This document shows positions 6,001 to 6,145 of a stretch of 6,145 nucleotides of DNA, one piece after another. Source of the stretch: Nitrososphaerota archaeon (lineage in GTDB: Archaea > Thermoproteota > Nitrososphaeria > Nitrososphaerales > UBA183); the NCBI GenBank assembly GCA_027886925.1, contig JAPCJN010000068.1:1-6145 (forward strand), written 5' to 3'. The notes beneath the pieces are model-generated. The model did no database searches. It saw only the letters and a list, made by a program, of their open reading frames with translations, and was not told where the DNA came from. The position numbers and the translations under genes are program-made. Numbering within the stretch: position 1 is the stretch's first letter; every line of letters starts with the position of its first letter.

Positions 6001-6145
6001 TGGTGCAGATTGTCGGAGTATCGACGGACACATTGGTCGGCGCGCACGATACGGTGGTCGTCGTCGGGGTCGCAGCGAAGGCTGGCGCTGCCATCATCAG
6101 AAGGCCTATCGCGACGTCGAGCCCCACGGCTATGAGAAGGTACCT
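2969..6145 (-). CDS. large secreted, membrane-anchored surface protein with Ig-like domains and YYHQ modules, 5' end open
   Basis: Probable cell-surface or adhesin-like protein; no enzymatic motif seen. Numbered from GTG 6127 (1052 residues): a signal peptide (cleavage near AFA/AT, 18/19), three Ig-like domains with paired cysteines (21-121, 122-224, 225-317), a Cys-containing region (318-about 403), a degenerate module (about 404-502), four modules with W-x-D-S/A-G, ERW and YYHQ (500-837), a partial fifth (838-910), an InlB-B-repeat-like domain (about 919-994, VNGTVSAG ... LTLTAVPN ... FTGWKGG) and one transmembrane helix (about 1000-1018) followed by RGRSSRR. This predicts an outside body and a short cytosolic tail. 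The frame continues as RYLLIA before GTG 6127, so the natural start is probably just beyond the right edge. Fifteen N-x-S/T sequons suggest glycosylation. All 18 cysteines lie before residue 457. The last 14 residues come from an octamer repeat. An S-layer-associated or adhesive role is inference from architecture. Confidence 0.85.
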   Translation of the reverse strand, partial: RYLLIAVGLDVAIGLLMMAAPAFAATPTTTTVSCAPTNVSVDTPTICTITVSPGSATGTVDTLTTTSSGTFNPSSCPLASGTCQVDYIPTTAAGSPHLIGATFEPADPSSYSSSTASGSGLGFVTVNPVPSTLTLACAPSTVAVGSPSSCTASVTGYSPAGYVSFLYTGGTATVTVPATCTLSPTSQSSSSCQIIVLTSGAGNANIQASYGGDSNNVAPGSPSSTVLTVSPATSVTTVVCTPATLTVGQSTTCTASVSAYLPTGTVSWQSSDSKGQFTSNPCRLGGGLCNVSYTPTSSATVTATYSGDQNNMGSSGTFSLTANVNEMIQVTVSNSGPVVDVTLSGCSVSPTTIVADGSLQSFQVASGCSPVTLGLPPAGTNTRYLTATGQNSLTIGSCASSSCQTFTATLYYQVENTYQATAKNPAAWSVSGSVSVNGTELGVTGQSVCGISVSAGAGEFSCQGWTDYHTQALIGSLRVSQSQRWAANPSAFTDTVGGNTHTSNFFSQVLEDFQYSTIGGAAPSPPPLNYTAFGVGRAQALSGSATAVWLDSGSSWAVPATLSGSTAGERWEGTLTFGAATAGGTESFIYYHQFMVNFGFSVTGNGTGYSPPSASFTTFGVPTRGALGWVDSGSGYNYTNPLVGSTAVERWSTLAPSGKISGAGEVNLVYYHQYSFVLNFTVIGGGLYSDPRLNFTSFALPVVGQVAMTESTFWVDAGTNWGVTPLLPSSSSGERWITTQTASGAAAAPLEAQLRYYHQYLGTMSYSVKGGSAPVPHLNYTTLGGALVSSLGVSPGQFWIDSGSPWVVPLVLPGGPGERWMSNVTGSTLTAAPFKLDAEYTHQFFVEVGANTFAGGTIGNTNKWLDQGSSLNLSETPANLWRFGYWHGGTQFSYNGTTLSPALTVSGPVNETAIFFPGMTISTERLGSVVYSYGSVNGTVSAGTQATIYVPPGRNLTLTAVPNTVQTMFTGWKGGLTGTRLQSSIVITLPSQVQASFATDYTDIRTFAVATIAVSVAAVYAFVARGRSSRRINRWRGKVPGLAIERVSELASRNELAS
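3074..3130 (-). other. C-terminal transmembrane anchor of the surface protein
   Basis: Residues about 1000-1018 form one hydrophobic Ala/Val-rich helix (TFAVATIAVSVAAVYAFVA), followed at once by RGRSSRR. By the positive-inside rule this fixes the protein body outside the cell and leaves about 34 residues in the cytosol. Confidence 0.8.
3146..3373 (-). other. InlB-B-repeat-like domain
   Basis: Residues about 919-994 follow the pattern of the InlB B-repeat / 'bacterial repeat' family: a GSV/NGTVSAG start, PPGRNLTLTAVPN in the middle, FTGWKGG, then a hydrophobic strand and ASF at the end. In surface proteins such domains act as stalks or ligand-binding units. One copy sits directly before the membrane anchor. 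Confidence 0.6.
3398..3616 (-). repeat. degenerate fifth module of the surface protein array
   Basis: Residues 838-910 keep WLDQGSS (858-864) where the full modules have W-x-DSGS. They replace ERW with LWRFGYW and end in VNETAIFF instead of YYHQ. This looks like a transition from the module array to the InlB-like domain. Confidence 0.5.
3617..4630 (-). repeat. array of four ~83-residue YYHQ modules in the surface protein
   Basis: The four protein repeats span residues 500-587, 588-667, 668-753 and 754-837. Each has a YS/FTV-x-GG opening, a P-x-LNYT-like strand (LNYT, SFTT, LNFT, LNYT), W-x-D-S/A-G (543, 623, 708, 793), ERW (563, 643, 728, 812) and a closing YYHQ (YTHQ in the last). Conserved His positions are 586, 666, 752 and 836, so spacing is 80-86 residues. 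The modules lack cysteine. The copies have diverged at DNA level, so the duplication is not recent. A degenerate copy precedes them (about 404-502, with YYQ at 405-407 and QRW at 477-479). Confidence 0.8.
4631..5176 (-). other. transitional Cys-containing region of the surface protein
   Basis: Residues 318-499 hold the last six cysteines (340, 362, 392, 397, 443, 456) and link the Ig-like domains to the module array. The second half has YYQVEN (405-410), SQRW (476-479) and then FFSQ (499-502), which line up with the YYHQ, ERW and YYHQ positions of the modules. It is probably a divergent, disulfide-bearing module. The first half (320-403) resembles no family I can name. Confidence 0.5.
5177..6067 (-). 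repeat. three tandem Ig-like domains of the surface protein
   Basis: Residues 21-121, 122-224 and 225-317 repeat the pattern C-x(12)-C near the start, then a second cysteine pair (C70/C77, C174/C186, C276/C283) and a closing strand such as ATYSGDQNN or ASYGGDSNN before an Ser/Thr-rich end. First-pair cysteines are 28/41, 131/144 and 234/247. The SV-x-x-YLPTGTV and GDxNN features match the bacterial Ig-like domain 3 type seen in secreted adhesins. Each domain could hold two disulfides. Confidence 0.75.
6074..6145 (-). other. signal peptide of the surface protein, N-terminus beyond window
   Basis: From the right edge the frame reads RYLLIAVGLDVAIGLLMMAAPAFA and then ATPTT: a basic residue, a hydrophobic core and an A-F-A cleavage motif, as in Sec signal peptides. 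Starting at GTG 6127 would remove the basic residue and part of the core, which is why I think translation begins a few codons outside the window. Confidence 0.75.

Noticed and set aside
2969..6145. Protease (thermopsin-like) or other enzyme identity for the large surface protein
   Set aside because: Beta-rich, Ser/Thr-rich extracellular repeats resemble parts of such proteins, but I see no catalytic motif; only a structural or adhesive role is supported.

Overview
The window is GC-rich and compact, with features pointing to an archaeon. There are TATA-type promoter sequence in the one intergenic gap, overlapping genes, GTG/TTG starts, an archaeal-looking DHH phosphoesterase and PadR regulator, and a large Ser/Thr-rich surface protein with many N-glycosylation sequons. 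The NnrD sequence (GGS-x-x-YHGAP and DLVY-x-AVP blocks) most resembles, from memory, Nitrososphaerota (Thaumarchaeota) or related lineages. That placement is inference; no rRNA or other marker is present.

Layout. (1) 2-862, plus strand: NAD(P)H-hydrate dehydratase (NnrD), open at the left edge. (2) 846-1553, plus strand: a class I SAM methyltransferase of the UbiE/MenG type, overlapping nnrD by 17 bp, so the two probably form one operon. (3) 1544-2533, minus strand: a DHH/DHHA1 phosphoesterase, tail-to-tail with the methyltransferase with a 10-bp overlap. (4) 2601-2972, plus strand: a PadR-type winged-helix regulator, divergent from the DHH gene. The 67-bp gap between them is the only real intergenic space and holds one near-symmetrical TATA element and a perfect 10-bp palindrome. 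(5) 2969-6145, minus strand: a secreted, membrane-anchored surface protein of more than 1050 residues, open at the right edge and overlapping the PadR gene by 4 bp at the stop codons.

How they work together. nnrD and the methyltransferase are housekeeping: metabolite repair of hydrated nicotinamide cofactors, and probably quinone (or another small molecule) methylation. The DHH/PadR pair may share a promoter, and PadR may regulate itself and its neighbour. The surface protein is structural or adhesive. It carries three cysteine-paired Ig-like domains, a transitional region, an array of about 83-residue modules marked by W-x-D-S/A-G, ERW and YYHQ motifs, an InlB-B-repeat-like domain and a C-terminal transmembrane anchor.

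The most unusual parts are the YYHQ module array, the sharp split between a cysteine-rich N-terminal half and a cysteine-free C-terminal half, and an octamer microsatellite (AGCTCGCT) that spans the convergent gene ends and encodes the last residues of the surface protein. I see no RNA gene, CRISPR array, insertion sequence or defence system. The remaining genes look ordinary.
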